The notes under the pieces were generated by a model, which searched no databases, had not been told where the DNA came from, and saw only the letters and a program-made list of their open reading frames with translations. Below, piece by piece: positions 18,019-26,861 of a stretch of 64,000 nt of DNA (position 1 is its first letter; each line of letters opens with the position of its first letter). Both the position numbers and the translations under genes were made by a program. The stretch is from Paracoccaceae bacterium (lineage in GTDB: Bacteria; Pseudomonadota; Alphaproteobacteria; Rhodobacterales; Rhodobacteraceae). The stretch is from positions 434,001 through 498,000 of the forward strand of contig OY282431.1 of NCBI GenBank assembly GCA_958296035.1, read 5' to 3'.

Positions 18019-18669
18019 ATGCTCAGTTTTGCTGAAGAAATTCTTCTACTGTTGCTGGAGGACGAAGGGGGAAGGTTTGTCCACGTTCCCGATTTATCAC
18101 TCAGATGCGTGTTGTCCGGCTCTGTCCTGATGGACCTGGCATTGGCCGATCGGATCGACACCGACCCCGAGAGCCTTTACGTGGTTGACAAGACACCGAC
18201 CGGCGATGACCTGCTTGATCTGGTTTTTCACGAGATTGCTGACAGTAGCGAGACTCGAGACGCAGGTTACTGGGTTTCCAGATGTGCCCGCCTGTCGGAT
18301 GACATCAAGCGCATAGCTCTCAATCGTCTTGTGGACCGCGGTATTCTGGACCGGGTTGAGGACAAGTTCTTGTGGGTTTTCAGGTCCAGGCGCTATCCTC
18401 TTATCGACGGTAGGATGGAACGAGAAGTCAAGCTGAGAATCATGGACATCTTGTTGAGCGACCAGATCCCCGACCCTCGAGATGTTGTTATTGTCGGACT
18501 CGTAGATGCATGTGGACTGTTCAAGCATCTCTTGTCAGAAAGGGAGCAAAGACGTTGCCGCGAGAGGATCCTGCAAGTTCGGCAGATGGATCTGATAGGA
18601 CGGGTAGTCAATGATTCTGTGCGAGAAATAGAAGCTTCACTGGCCTTGGCCTTGCATCCTCCATTCTGA
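18019..18669 (+). CDS. GPP34 (GOLPH3/VPS74-like) domain protein
   Basis: A 216-aa protein matching the Golgi phosphoprotein 3 fold: [17 protein letters not shown] at the N-terminus, [19 protein letters not shown], and a middle [25 protein letters not shown] followed by YPLIDG. In eukaryotes this fold binds PI4P and sorts Golgi enzymes. The bacterial versions have no settled role, though membrane or lipid binding is plausible. It diverges from moaA. A shared function is not implied. Confidence 0.8.
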   Translation: MLSFAEEILLLLLEDEGGRFVHVPDLSLRCVLSGSVLMDLALADRIDTDPESLYVVDKTPTGDDLLDLVFHEIADSSETRDAGYWVSRCARLSDDIKRIALNRLVDRGILDRVEDKFLWVFRSRRYPLIDGRMEREVKLRIMDILLSDQIPDPRDVVIVGLVDACGLFKHLLSEREQRRCRERILQVRQMDLIGRVVNDSVREIEASLALALHPPF

Positions 18670-19218
18670 CCGAATTGAACCTCTGTCGGTCCGGGATGCG
18701 AAGTGGTTGCCACCATCGCTTTTCCGGTAGGTGGGGCTCACAACCTGAGTACCAGGAACTAGACAGCAATATGGAGATCAGGGAAGCCGTAGGTTCCCCG
18801 GGAATTCCACAGCTTGCAAAGGCGCTCCCGGCAGCTATCGACAATTTTGCCGCCCGATGCACACCTCCGCCTGTTGAACCTGGAAAGACATAGGCCCACC
18901 CTGGTGCGCAATATCATTTGTCAGGGCACTCCTGGTTCCCTTTGCGAACACTGTGCAAGGCATAAGTGCCTGTGGTAACCAATGCCGCTTGCTTCCGGAT
19001 CTGGTAACGGCTGAGGCAATGTCCTCGGTCCGGACTGGCTTGAAGAGGATCGAAAAGGCTGTCCTGAGCTTGTCGGCTGTGTGGAACTGGCCGACCACTT
19101 CCGACCGGCAATTTCTGCTTGGCAGGCGCGCGGATTCAGCGCATTCCTGGCGGGGCTTTAACTGAAGAAAACCCGCACAGGAATCAGACGACGAACCTAT
19201 GCTGCCTCCCGGAGTTTG
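18670..19218. other. Stretch without a supported gene
   Basis: About 550 bp between the GPP34 gene and the convergent GntR regulator. Short frames on both strands have no recognisable domain. Confidence 0.4.
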
Positions 19219-19893
19219 CTAACGAGTATCGCGAAATCGTTCCACCATGTCGTTGGCGGCCGAGCGGACATGTATCGTTGCAGCCCCATAGGCCTCCTGC
19301 GCGTTGCCTGCAGCGACTGCAGAAATGATGGAGTCGTGCTCGGTGAGGAGCCTGTCGATGCGTCCAGAGTATCCAAAATTGATTCGTAGCTGAGCTAGGA
19401 GGCGCTGGTGCCGCTTCAGCAGCTTGTCTGCTTCCGTGTTGCCTCTAGAACCATTGATAATGGCATGGAAGCGCTGATTGGCCAAGTGTGTCGCGGTCGC
19501 ATCCTCGTTGCCCCATGCATCGGCAATCTCCAACTGGGCTGCTCTCAACTTGTCGATGTCCTTGTTGGTTCTGCTTCGCGCAAAGTGGGAGGCCAGAAAA
19601 CCCTCTAGTGCCTCTCGAATATCATATATGTTACGCAGCATCGTCTCATTGATGGCCCGAACACGGGCACCACGATTCGGTTGGATCTCGATTAATCCCT
19701 CGCCGCTAAGTTGGTTCAGTGCCTCGCGGATCGGAGCGCCACTGATCTGGTAGCGTTTTGTCAGAGTATGCAGCGTGAGCCTCTTGCCGGCGACGAGCTG
19801 ACCGTTGATGATGTCAGTCCGGATTGCGTCGCGCACACGCTGATAGGCCGTGGACCCTAGGGGGTTCACTTCCAGATTGCTTGATTTCCCCAT
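19219..19893 (-). CDS. GntR-family transcriptional regulator, FCD (FadR) subfamily
   Basis: A regulator of about 224 aa. The N-terminal winged helix is AYQRVRDAIRTDIINGQLVAGKRL...LTKRYQISGAPIREALNQLSGEGLIEIQPNRGARV, the standard GntR DNA-binding unit. The C-terminal FCD helical domain follows (IYDIREALEGFLASHFA, then LANQRFHAIINGSRGN, with the metal/ligand His in ANQRFH and EHDSIISAVAAGN). The ATG at 19893 is preferred to one 13 codons upstream. FCD regulators usually control an adjacent catabolic gene, but the sequence it diverges from is only a 37-codon stub followed by a group II intron, so its target may have been lost. Confidence 0.9.
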   Translation of the reverse strand: MGKSSNLEVNPLGSTAYQRVRDAIRTDIINGQLVAGKRLTLHTLTKRYQISGAPIREALNQLSGEGLIEIQPNRGARVRAINETMLRNIYDIREALEGFLASHFARSRTNKDIDKLRAAQLEIADAWGNEDATATHLANQRFHAIINGSRGNTEADKLLKRHQRLLAQLRINFGYSGRIDRLLTEHDSIISAVAAGNAQEAYGAATIHVRSAANDMVERFRDTR

Positions 19894-20047
19894 GACGTTT
19901 CCCCGAAGCTTACTCTTGCAAAGCGCTGTCAAATCGCTCCAAGATCGAGAAATCGACTATTCGGCCCCCTGCTACCAACATTAATGATACAATTCAACCT
20001 AAAGTGAAGAAATAACAGCCATATTCCTGCTTTTTGGAGAGCTAGTA

Positions 20048-20161
20048 ATGTCTGTATCACGTCAATCTGGATGGCGACTAGCGAAAATTAACTTGGCACC
20101 GGTGTTGGCGGGGGTGGCAGGCACGATGCGGCTTGAATCCGCATCCCCGCACCGGTCTTGA
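20048..20161 (+). pseudogene. Short open frame divergent from gntR, possibly a truncated gene start
   Basis: ATG at 20048 is preceded by GGAGA at a good distance and opens a 37-codon frame ending at TGA 20159. It lies where the GntR-controlled gene would be expected. It may be the 5' stub of a lost target gene. However, most of it overlaps the stem-loop at 20098-20156, so it may instead be an RNA leader. The product is not recognisable. Confidence 0.25.
20098..20156 (+). other. Imperfect 59-nt stem-loop upstream of the intron
   Basis: ACCGGTG (20098-20104) pairs with CACCGGT (20150-20156), a CGGGG/CCCCG block pairs inside it, and GATGCGG/CCGCATC (20125-20131 and 20139-20145) forms the inner hairpin. 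No T-run follows. It could be a transcript leader structure or a terminator relic. Confidence 0.4.
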
Positions 20162-20737
20162 TGCGATTCAAGAGTCAAAGTGTGGTCGGTGAAAGATTTG
20201 GGAACAAACTGCGGGGAAAGAACCCGTCTCCATCCAGTCCCTTGAGCTCGACTTTGTAGTGCGCCGTGAAAGGCACGTTTATCTAGTGGGTGCAAATCCC
20301 GCGCAACAATTGTCGCTTCGGCTGGGTGCAGCCAGGGCGGTTTACGGAGGTAACGCGGTAGATTGAAGCACTCTGGTGGCAACGGGCTGCGTCAGGCAGC
20401 CTGGCAACCGTGGCAGGCCGCATGCGTGAACGCCGTGCAGGCCTCGAAAATGATAATGCGAGAGCCGACCCTGCTGTGATGAGGGGAAGGCCGATGGCGG
20501 ATCGGGAAGCAAGCGACGGGCGCACCGGTTTCGTACGCGCCGGGGGAGTGGCGCTGGCCTGTGTGGAAGAGGATAGACGTCGCAACACGGGACGCCCTGT
20601 CTGGCGGTCTTGCACAGACCAGACCGGCACCCTGCGAGGGGCAGGGTGGCGGACAGGCTCGTAGTCCTGTGGAGGCCGGGTCATGCCGGTGGAGGGAAGG
20701 GGTCTGGTTTCGAGAGAGGGCAGGAGGGAGGCAAGGC

Positions 20738-21444
20738 ATGGTCACTGGTCTTGACCTGACAGGGTCACAACGGGTTCGGAAACGCCAGACTGCTCTCCAT
20801 GCGAGTGCTACGGCTGAGCCCGAGCGGCGTTGTCACGCCCTGATCGACAAGGTCTGGCGGCAGCTGGACTTTTTCAAGGAGGCCTATGACCGGGTGCGCC
20901 GCAATGGCGGCGTGTCGGGGGTTGACGGGAAGGGTTTCGCTGAATTTGAAGAGCGGGGCGTGGAGAGCTGGCTTGGGGCGCTGTCGTGCGGGCTTCGGGA
21001 CAGGACCTATGTGCCGCGTGCGGTGCGTCGGGTTCTGATACCGAAGAAGCAACCCGGCCAGTTCCGGCCCTTTGGCATACCGTGCATTGGCGATCGGGTC
21101 GTCCAGACATCGGCTTTGTTGGTCATGGAGCCGATCTATGCAGCAGGTCTGCAAGCGGGGCAGTATGCGTATCGGCCGGGGCGCAGTGCGCTGGATGCGG
21201 TGAACCGTGTCCATCGCCTGTTGAACACGGGGCATAGGGAGGTTGTAGAAGGCGACTTGTCCAACACTTTCGGCGAGATACCGCATGCCGGGCTTATGAA
21301 GAGCGTGACCCGTCGTATAAGCGACGGGCGGCTGCCTGGATTGATCAAGGCGTGGCTGGAGATGCCGGTGGAGGAGGATGACGGCAAGGGCGGCCCGTGC
21401 CGCACGAACCGGGCTCGCAAGGAGCGGGAGGGAACCCCGCAAGG
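20738..21444 (+). pseudogene. ltrA: Group II intron reverse transcriptase/maturase, 5' part
   Basis: The ATG at 20738 follows GGAGGGAGG. The frame encodes the RT N-terminus: FFKEAYDRVRRNGGVSGVDG (RT0), VRRVLIPKKQPGQFRPFGIPCIGDRVVQ (RT1-2), GQYAYRPGRSALDAV, and the palm segment VEGDLSNTFGEIPHAGLM (normally D-L-S-x-x-F-D; here the second acidic residue is Gly). It ends at GTPQG, where the IS66 interrupts motif RT4. The altered palm residue suggests decay before the IS66 insertion. Confidence 0.88.
21437..21444. repeat. Target-site duplication, left of IS66
   Basis: CCGCAAGG, repeated at 24246-24253. Eight bases is the duplication length of IS66-family elements. Confidence 0.95.
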
Positions 21445-21703
21445 GTAAGCGGGCAAACTGGTACGTCATCGAGTCATTCCTAATCGTGAATACAGTGCTC
21501 GTCGACATCTTGCATAACTTTGTTAGAGACACAATAAGGGCTAGTTAACGTCCATATATTGTGGTTCTAGAGAATATTTCTGCTTGACACCTCTGCCCCT
21601 TCGTGCTAGAGAACGTCATGCTCAAGTTCGACAGTACATCACCGTATCCAGCCCCGTTCGGGCCGCTTTTCCAGCCCCGAAAAGCGCCATCGGGAGGTCG
21701 GTC

Positions 21704-23452
21704 ATGACACCGAAACGGGCCCTCGAAAAGGCCCTGGCTGAACGGAATGCAGCACGAAAAGACGTCGCCTCTCTCACACAAGAAATTGCCTCTCTCAGGC
21801 GTCAGATAGAGTGGTTCAAGCGCCAGCTCTTCGGCGCCACATCCGAACGGCAGACGGTCAGGACGCCCGAGCAGGGACGCGACATGTTCGAGGCCGCCGG
21901 CGTCGAGTCCGGCGCCGAGACCGCCCCGTCATCCGATGATGACGCGCAGGATGACCCGTCGACTTGTGCCGGTCAGGCCGAGGAGAAGAAGAAACGCAAG
22001 CGCGGCAAGAAGAAGCGTGGCCCTGCCGTCAATGACAGCGGTCTGCGCTTTGATGCCGATGTTCCGGTCCAGGATGTGTATCTTGAACCGGAGGGTCTTG
22101 ACGGCATTCCCGGGGACGAACTCGAGAAGGTCGGCGAGCATGTGGTCTGCAAGCTGGTCACCCGTCGCGAGACCTCGCACGTCGCCCGCTTCATCATGCC
22201 GATCTACAAGCGCCGCGAGACCAACGCCTTTCTCCCGGTTCCGACGCCCCCGTCGGTCTTCGAGAGCAGTTGCGTCGATGTCAGTTTCATCGCCCGAATG
22301 CTGATCGACAAGTTCATCTGGCATATGCCCCTCAATCGCCAGCACCGGCGTCTGTCTGCGGACGGCATTGAGGTCAGCCGCTCGAGCCTCAGGGGCTGGG
22401 TGCGACGTGCGATTGACCTTCTCTGTCCGCTGGCCGAGGCGCAGTGGCGCTCTGTCCTGGCGAGCGATGTCATCATGATGGACGAGACATATCTCCGGGC
22501 CGGCCGGATATCACGGGGCAAGATGCGCCGCGGCGTGTTGTGGCCGGTGCTGGGCGACCGGGGCGAGATTGTGTTTCATTACCGGCCCGATCGCCAGCAC
22601 CATCATGTGGGGGGCATTCTGGGCGACTGGTCCGGGGTTTTGCACAGCGATGGCTATGGGGCTTATGCGGCCTGGTCGGAGGCGATGTCGGGACGGGTTG
22701 CGCATGCGTTGTGCTGGGCGCACACCCGTCGCAAGTTCGAGGGCTGCAAGGATCATGAGCCCGAGCATGCGGGGCGTGCTCTGGCGTTGATTGCCAAGAT
22801 GTACCTGACCGAGCATGCGGGGCGTGCGGACGGCACATCGGGGGTTGCGTTGCTGGCTGCCCGTCATAAGCTGCTGGCGCCGGCGATGGCGGCCTTCTGG
22901 GAGTGGCATGGGACGATGCTGGCGCGTGACTGGTTGCCGAAGGATCCGTTCTACCAGGCTCTGTGTTATGCCGGAGAGCGGCGTGCCGGGCTTGAGGTGT
23001 GTCTGGGTCATGCCGGTGTTCGTCTGGATACCAACGAACTGGAGCGCCAGATCCGCCCCATAGCGACGGGTCGCAGGAACTGGCTGTTTGCCTGGAGCGA
23101 GGCCGGTGCCCGCGACATCGCCACCATCCAGTCCTTGCTTCTGACCTGTCAATTGCAGTGTGTTGATGTCTGGACCTGGCTGGTCGATGTCCTGCAGCGT
23201 GTGGCCCTGCATCCGGCCCGGCTGGTCGAGGAGTTGACGCCCCGCCGCTGGCCAGACGTGTTTGGTGCGGCGCCCTTGGGCTCGGTTGTCAGTCAGCGGC
23301 CCTTCGGCCGGCGTCTATACCCCGGACCCGGAACGGCCCTGTGCATCTCCCCGGGCCGGCATGGCGGCGCCGGGATAGCCCATTCCGATGTCACCTCTCA
23401 AGCGGTCATGGCGACAATCCTGACCACACGACACATCCCTGACCTGGCCTGA
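21704..23452 (+). CDS. tnpC: IS66 transposase TnpC
   Basis: The DDE transposase of IS66. The ATG at 21704 follows GGGAGG and starts MTPKRALEKALAERNAARKD, then the N-terminal leucine-zipper-like coiled coil and the IQWFKRQLFG-like motif IEWFKRQLFGATSER. A Lys/Arg-rich linker, a zinc-finger/HTH part and the catalytic core follow: ASDVIMMDETYLRA (Asp), HSDGYGAYAAW (Asp) and LDTNELERQIRPIATGRRNWLF (Glu). The last 40 or so residues after ADAPL-like FGAAPLGS form an extension not usual in the family. It faces tnpB head to tail-end (convergent). Confidence 0.94.
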   Translation: MTPKRALEKALAERNAARKDVASLTQEIASLRRQIEWFKRQLFGATSERQTVRTPEQGRDMFEAAGVESGAETAPSSDDDAQDDPSTCAGQAEEKKKRKRGKKKRGPAVNDSGLRFDADVPVQDVYLEPEGLDGIPGDELEKVGEHVVCKLVTRRETSHVARFIMPIYKRRETNAFLPVPTPPSVFESSCVDVSFIARMLIDKFIWHMPLNRQHRRLSADGIEVSRSSLRGWVRRAIDLLCPLAEAQWRSVLASDVIMMDETYLRAGRISRGKMRRGVLWPVLGDRGEIVFHYRPDRQHHHVGGILGDWSGVLHSDGYGAYAAWSEAMSGRVAHALCWAHTRRKFEGCKDHEPEHAGRALALIAKMYLTEHAGRADGTSGVALLAARHKLLAPAMAAFWEWHGTMLARDWLPKDPFYQALCYAGERRAGLEVCLGHAGVRLDTNELERQIRPIATGRRNWLFAWSEAGARDIATIQSLLLTCQLQCVDVWTWLVDVLQRVALHPARLVEELTPRRWPDVFGAAPLGSVVSQRPFGRRLYPGPGTALCISPGRHGGAGIAHSDVTSQAVMATILTTRHIPDLA

Positions 23453-23477
23453 GGCGAGGCCGGCCGGCCCGGCGCCG

Positions 23478-23831
23478 TCAGGCGGCCCGGGCGTACCGTT
23501 TGCGTTGTCTTGACTTGATGATGTCGATGCCGTCGACCAGCGCCATGAGCCCGGTGGCCGAGGCCGGCTCGGCCGGATTGCTGGAGATGAGCCGGGTAAA
23601 GAGGCCGCTCTCCAGGCGCTTGGACCAGATCCAGTAGCCGCCCCGGTCGAAGGCGATGACCTTGAGCATGGTGCGGCGTCGATTGAGGAAGACATACCAG
23701 TCCCCCGAGATCGGGTTGCGGCCGAGGCGGTTGCGCACCAAGGCCGAAAGCCCGTCATAGGACAGGCGCATGTCGGCGGGTTCGGTGGCCAGCCAGATGC
23801 GGCCCCGGCCGGGAAAGCCGGACCCGATCAT
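23478..23831 (-). CDS. tnpB: IS66 accessory protein TnpB (Orf2)
   Basis: A 117-aa accessory protein needed for IS66 transposition. It begins MIGSGFPGRGRIWLATEPADMRLSYDGL and carries the family core LVRNRLGRNPISGDWYVFLNRRR and KVIAFDRGGYWIWSKRLESGLF. The ATG overlaps the tnpA stop (ATGA), so the two are coupled. It ends 25 bp from the tnpC stop on the other strand. Confidence 0.93.
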   Translation of the reverse strand: MIGSGFPGRGRIWLATEPADMRLSYDGLSALVRNRLGRNPISGDWYVFLNRRRTMLKVIAFDRGGYWIWSKRLESGLFTRLISSNPAEPASATGLMALVDGIDIIKSRQRKRYARAA

Positions 23832-24154
23832 GACCGGCGCATCCGCAAGACAACATCGGGCCCGAGCGTGAGCTCGATCTCCCAGTGCGGCTGTGCAGCT
23901 GGTCCGAGATTGACAAAGGGCGGCGTGACCGGGGCGGCGGCCGTGTGGCTGCCGGTGTCTTTGCGGAAGCGCTGGCACCATCTCCGGAACGTGCTGTAGC
24001 GGAGACCCTGTGTGTCGCAAAAGTCCCGGCGTGTCAGCTCCGATGATTGCCAGGTGTCATAGATGTCCCGCCACTGATCACGGCTCCGCACAGGAGCGCG
24101 CTGTGGGGTGGGTGGTGATTGTGAAATGCCGTTCTCCATGGGCCTTGTCTCCAT
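23828..24154 (-). CDS. tnpA: IS66 accessory protein TnpA (Orf1)
   Basis: A 108-aa protein with a helix-turn-helix of the IS66 Orf1 type: SRDQWRDIYDTWQSSELTRRDFCDTQGLRYSTFRRWCQRFRK (residues about 24-65), followed by a Pro/Ala-rich linker and a short beta segment (HWEIELTLGPDVVLRM). It lies just inside the right inverted repeat and is coupled to tnpB. Confidence 0.9.
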   Translation of the reverse strand: METRPMENGISQSPPTPQRAPVRSRDQWRDIYDTWQSSELTRRDFCDTQGLRYSTFRRWCQRFRKDTGSHTAAAPVTPPFVNLGPAAQPHWEIELTLGPDVVLRMRRS

Positions 24155-24245
24155 CTGTTGTCACGGGATTGACCGAATTCAGATGATCGGAGAACAGATG
24201 CTGATCGTCAACAGCTAATCGGGACGTACCAGTTTGCCCGCTTAC

Positions 24246-24253
24246 CCGCAAGG
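24246..24253. repeat. Target-site duplication, right of IS66
   Basis: CCGCAAGG, identical to 21437-21444. Joining the two flanks restores the RT reading GTPQG-APILPL. Confidence 0.95.
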
Positions 24254-24901
24254 GGCACCGATTTTGCCCCTTTTCAGCAACATCACTATGCGTCGTTTTA
24301 TACTGGGTTGGCGAGCGCTGGGCCATGCCCGGCGCTATAGTGCGGAGATTGTGAACTCTGGGGATGATTTCTGCATAGTGGGCTGTGCGCCGTCGGCGGA
24401 GGTGCTGGCGGCGGCGCAACGGCTGATGGTCAAACTGAAGCTGGCGATCAATCCGCACAAGACGCGAGGCCTGCGGTGTCCCGAGGAATCCTTTATGTTT
24501 CCGGGTTACCGCATGGGGCGCAATTATCGTCCTAACGGCAGCGGGCCCGCTATTGGCACCCGGCCGGGCAAGGCGAGCGTCCAGGGCTTCTCTGCAGTCG
24601 GATCAGTGAGCAGACGCATCGGCGTCAAGTGGGGCAGGATGCTGAAGAGATGGTGGAGCGGCTGAACCGGATGTTGTCCGGCTGGCCGCAGTATTTCTGT
24701 CCTGGTCAGGTCAGTCCATCCTGCAGGGCAATGGATGCGCATGCCGCCGGGCGGCTGCGACGGTGGCTGTGTTGCAAGCACAAGGTTCGTACGGGGACGT
24801 ATGTGTGCTTTTCAGATCAATGGCTGTGGGCGGCCTACGGTTTGCTGCGCCTTGTGCCGAAGACGAAGACGCTGCCGGGAGCGGGCGCGTGTTCTGGTCG
24901 G

Positions 24902-24936
24902 CAAGCCGGATGCGGGAGAACTGCACGTCCGGTTTG
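24902..24936 (+). ncRNA. Group II intron domain V hairpin
   Basis: AAGCCGGATGCGGGAG pairs with CTGCACGTCCGGTT, matching the conserved domain V pattern (AGCCGTATGC...GTACGGTT class). It follows the end of the RT remnant, as expected. Confidence 0.75.
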
Positions 24937-25028
24937 ATGCAGAGCGTTGGAGCTGAGCCAGTTGAGTCTGCAGCAATATTCCGGTTTGTTGCCCGCCCTG
25001 TGGTTGCAACAGGAGATTCGTCTTCGGT

Positions 25029-26849
25029 TTATTCGACGGTAACCGACTTGGCCAGATTCCTTGGCATGTCGACATCCGTACCCTTCACGACCGCCGCGTG
25101 GTAGGCGAGAAGCTGCAAGGCTACAGTGTAGGGGATAGGTGCAAATTCTGGATCCATTGATGGCAACGTGATGGTTTTCCAGGCCTGGTCGCCTGCAGCC
25201 CGTGTTCCCTGTCTGTCAGTTAGCAAGACGATGGGACCGTGACGTGCCCTGATTTCCTCCATGTTCGAAATTGTCTTGGCAAAGAGCTTTCCCGAAGGCG
25301 CCAGTACTACGGTCGGGAAACGCCTGTCGATCAGTGCTATGGGGCCGTGTTTCAATTCGCCAGACGCCAGTCCTTCCGAGTGGATATAGCTGATCTCCTT
25401 AAGTTTGAGTGCGCCTTCCATGGCAGTGGGATACATCAGGCCTCGGCCTATGAAGAGTGCGTTGGCGTGTTCTGCAAGGCCTTCTGCGGCGTCCCTGATG
25501 TCTTGCTCAAGGTCGAGTACCGTGTTCACAATTCCCGGAACCCGAGACAATTCCTTTACCAGCCGCTGCCGTTCCTGTGGGGGAAGATGGCCAGTATGCT
25601 CTCCGGCCCGAATGGCGAGACTGGCAAGTATGATCAGTTGGCAAGTGAGCGCCTTGGTTGAAGCAACGCTAATCTCGGGCCCGGCATGGATGGCGATCGG
25701 TAACGAGCATTCACGCGCCATGGTGCTTGCCAAATTGTTGAGTATGGCCGTTGTGCGACCACCACGCTTCCCCACATACCTAAGCGCAGCCAACGTGTCT
25801 GCGGTCTCTCCGGACTGACTAATGAAGATGTGCTGGTCTGTATCGCATAGCCGCGTGCGTCGATAGCGGAATTCTGAAGCAATCTCAGCCCGAGTGTGGA
25901 TCCCTGACATCGCTTCGAACCAGTAGCTGGAAATGGCTCCGGCATAACTGGCGCTGCCGCAGCCCAGGATGGAAATATGGCCGGTTGAACCAAATTCAGG
26001 CAGGACCGTTTCACTCCTGGGATCCTCTTCATAGCAGGCAACTGACTCAATTGCCCTTGTCAATGCGCGTGGTTGCTCGTGGATTTCTTTCAGCAGGTGA
26101 TGCTTGTAGCCGCCTTTGCTAACCAGTTCCGAGCTCACACTGAGATTTGAAGTGCTCCGTTGAACCGGCCTCCTTCTGGAGTCTCGTATCCTGGCTCCCT
26201 GGCGGGTCACAACAGCTGAATCGCCCTCGTCAAGGAATGTGATGCGCGACACCTGGCCAGCCATTCCAATTGCGTCGGAAGCAAGAAACATGAACTCCTC
26301 ACTATGCCCGATGGCAAGCGGAGATCCGCTTCGTGTCGCTACGATCAGGTCATCTTGTCCGGAAAACAAGAAACACACGGCGTATTGCCCGTGCAGACGG
26401 TCGATTGTCCGGTCGGTGGCCTCGACCGGATCATATCCCCTGTCAAGTTGTTCCTGGCACAGGACAGCTATCGTTTCAGTGTCGGTTTCACTGCGGAACT
26501 CATGGCCTCCGGCAGTAAGCCAGGATCGCAATTCCTTGTGGTTTTCAATGATTCCATTGTGGACCACCGCAACGTCCCTGGTGACATGGGGATGCGCATT
26601 TCGCTCGCTGGTGTCACCATGTGTTGCCCACCGCGTATGGGCGATCCCTGACAGACCCCGGATAGGTCGACGGACGAGCAGGTCGGAAAGACTTGACAGT
26701 TTCCCGGCGGCGCGTCGGTACAACAATTGGCCCTTGTGAATAGTCGCTATGCCGGCGCTGTCGTAGCCGCGATATTCCAGTCTCCTGAGGGCTTCCAACA
26801 AGATGGGTGCAGCCTCGTTGCTCCCCAGATACCCGACTATTCCACACAA
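25029..26849 (-). CDS. glmS: Glutamine-fructose-6-phosphate aminotransferase (isomerizing)
   Basis: Makes glucosamine-6-phosphate from fructose-6-phosphate and glutamine, the entry to UDP-GlcNAc. The 606-aa protein has the N-terminal glutaminase with nucleophile Cys2 (CGIVGYLG) and the HTRWATHG motif (residues about 73-80). Two SIS domains follow (CGSASYAGAIS, SQSGETADTLAAL, SVASTKALTCQ), then the C-terminal DVDMPRNLAKSVTVE, which is the canonical end. It starts 12 bp after glmU, giving a glmU-glmS operon. Its 3' end abuts the group II intron. Confidence 0.97.
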   Translation of the reverse strand: MCGIVGYLGSNEAAPILLEALRRLEYRGYDSAGIATIHKGQLLYRRAAGKLSSLSDLLVRRPIRGLSGIAHTRWATHGDTSERNAHPHVTRDVAVVHNGIIENHKELRSWLTAGGHEFRSETDTETIAVLCQEQLDRGYDPVEATDRTIDRLHGQYAVCFLFSGQDDLIVATRSGSPLAIGHSEEFMFLASDAIGMAGQVSRITFLDEGDSAVVTRQGARIRDSRRRPVQRSTSNLSVSSELVSKGGYKHHLLKEIHEQPRALTRAIESVACYEEDPRSETVLPEFGSTGHISILGCGSASYAGAISSYWFEAMSGIHTRAEIASEFRYRRTRLCDTDQHIFISQSGETADTLAALRYVGKRGGRTTAILNNLASTMARECSLPIAIHAGPEISVASTKALTCQLIILASLAIRAGEHTGHLPPQERQRLVKELSRVPGIVNTVLDLEQDIRDAAEGLAEHANALFIGRGLMYPTAMEGALKLKEISYIHSEGLASGELKHGPIALIDRRFPTVVLAPSGKLFAKTISNMEEIRARHGPIVLLTDRQGTRAAGDQAWKTITLPSMDPEFAPIPYTVALQLLAYHAAVVKGTDVDMPRNLAKSVTVE

Positions 26850-26861
26850 GTTACTGTTCCT

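Larger units (their letters stand above)
21445..24245. mobile_element. IS66-family element, complete, with convergent tnpC and tnpAB
   Basis: The 2801-bp element has perfect 23-bp inverted ends (GTAAGCGGGCAAACTGGTAC followed by GTC) and an 8-bp duplication CCGCAAGG. From the left end inward it carries tnpC on the plus strand; from the right end inward tnpA and tnpB on the minus strand. The two sets converge near 23455-23477. Classical IS66 elements have tnpA-tnpB-tnpC in one direction, so this arrangement is unusual. It interrupts the group II intron reverse transcriptase. Confidence 0.95.
24246..24937 (+). pseudogene. ltrA: Group II intron reverse transcriptase/maturase, 3' part (frameshifted)
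   Basis: Beyond the IS66 the RT resumes: PQGAPILPLFSNITMRRFILGW, then VNSGDDFCIVG at the catalytic box. This box is normally Y-A-D-D; here it reads S-G-D-D. The maturase part runs on as LMVKLKLAINPHKTRGLRC. The frame stops at 24665 and continues in another frame (VERLNRMLSGWPQYFCPGQV... to 24937), showing at least one frameshift. With the motif substitutions this makes an inactive protein. Confidence 0.85.
20259..24985 (+). mobile_element. Group II intron, decayed and split by IS66
   Basis: The 5' end fits the intron consensus: GTGCGCC at 20259 followed by GTGAAAGGCACG. A domain V-like hairpin lies at 24902-24936 (AGCCGGATGCGGGAG...CTGCACGTCCGGTT). A following stem-loop (TGCAGA/TCTGCA) is a domain VI candidate, so the 3' end is placed near 24985 with some doubt. 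Without the 2801-bp IS66 and its duplication, the length is about 1.9 kb, normal for a bacterial group II intron with ORF. It sits between gntR and the end of glmS. Confidence 0.8.

Noticed and set aside
20098-20156. Class C intron target terminator immediately before the group II intron
   Set aside because: The stem-loop is about 100 bp upstream of the intron 5' end and lacks a T-run, so it does not fit the class C insertion rule.
25239-26739. Plus-strand frames of up to 166 codons opposite glmS
   Set aside because: They are antisense shadows of a clear, conserved gene.
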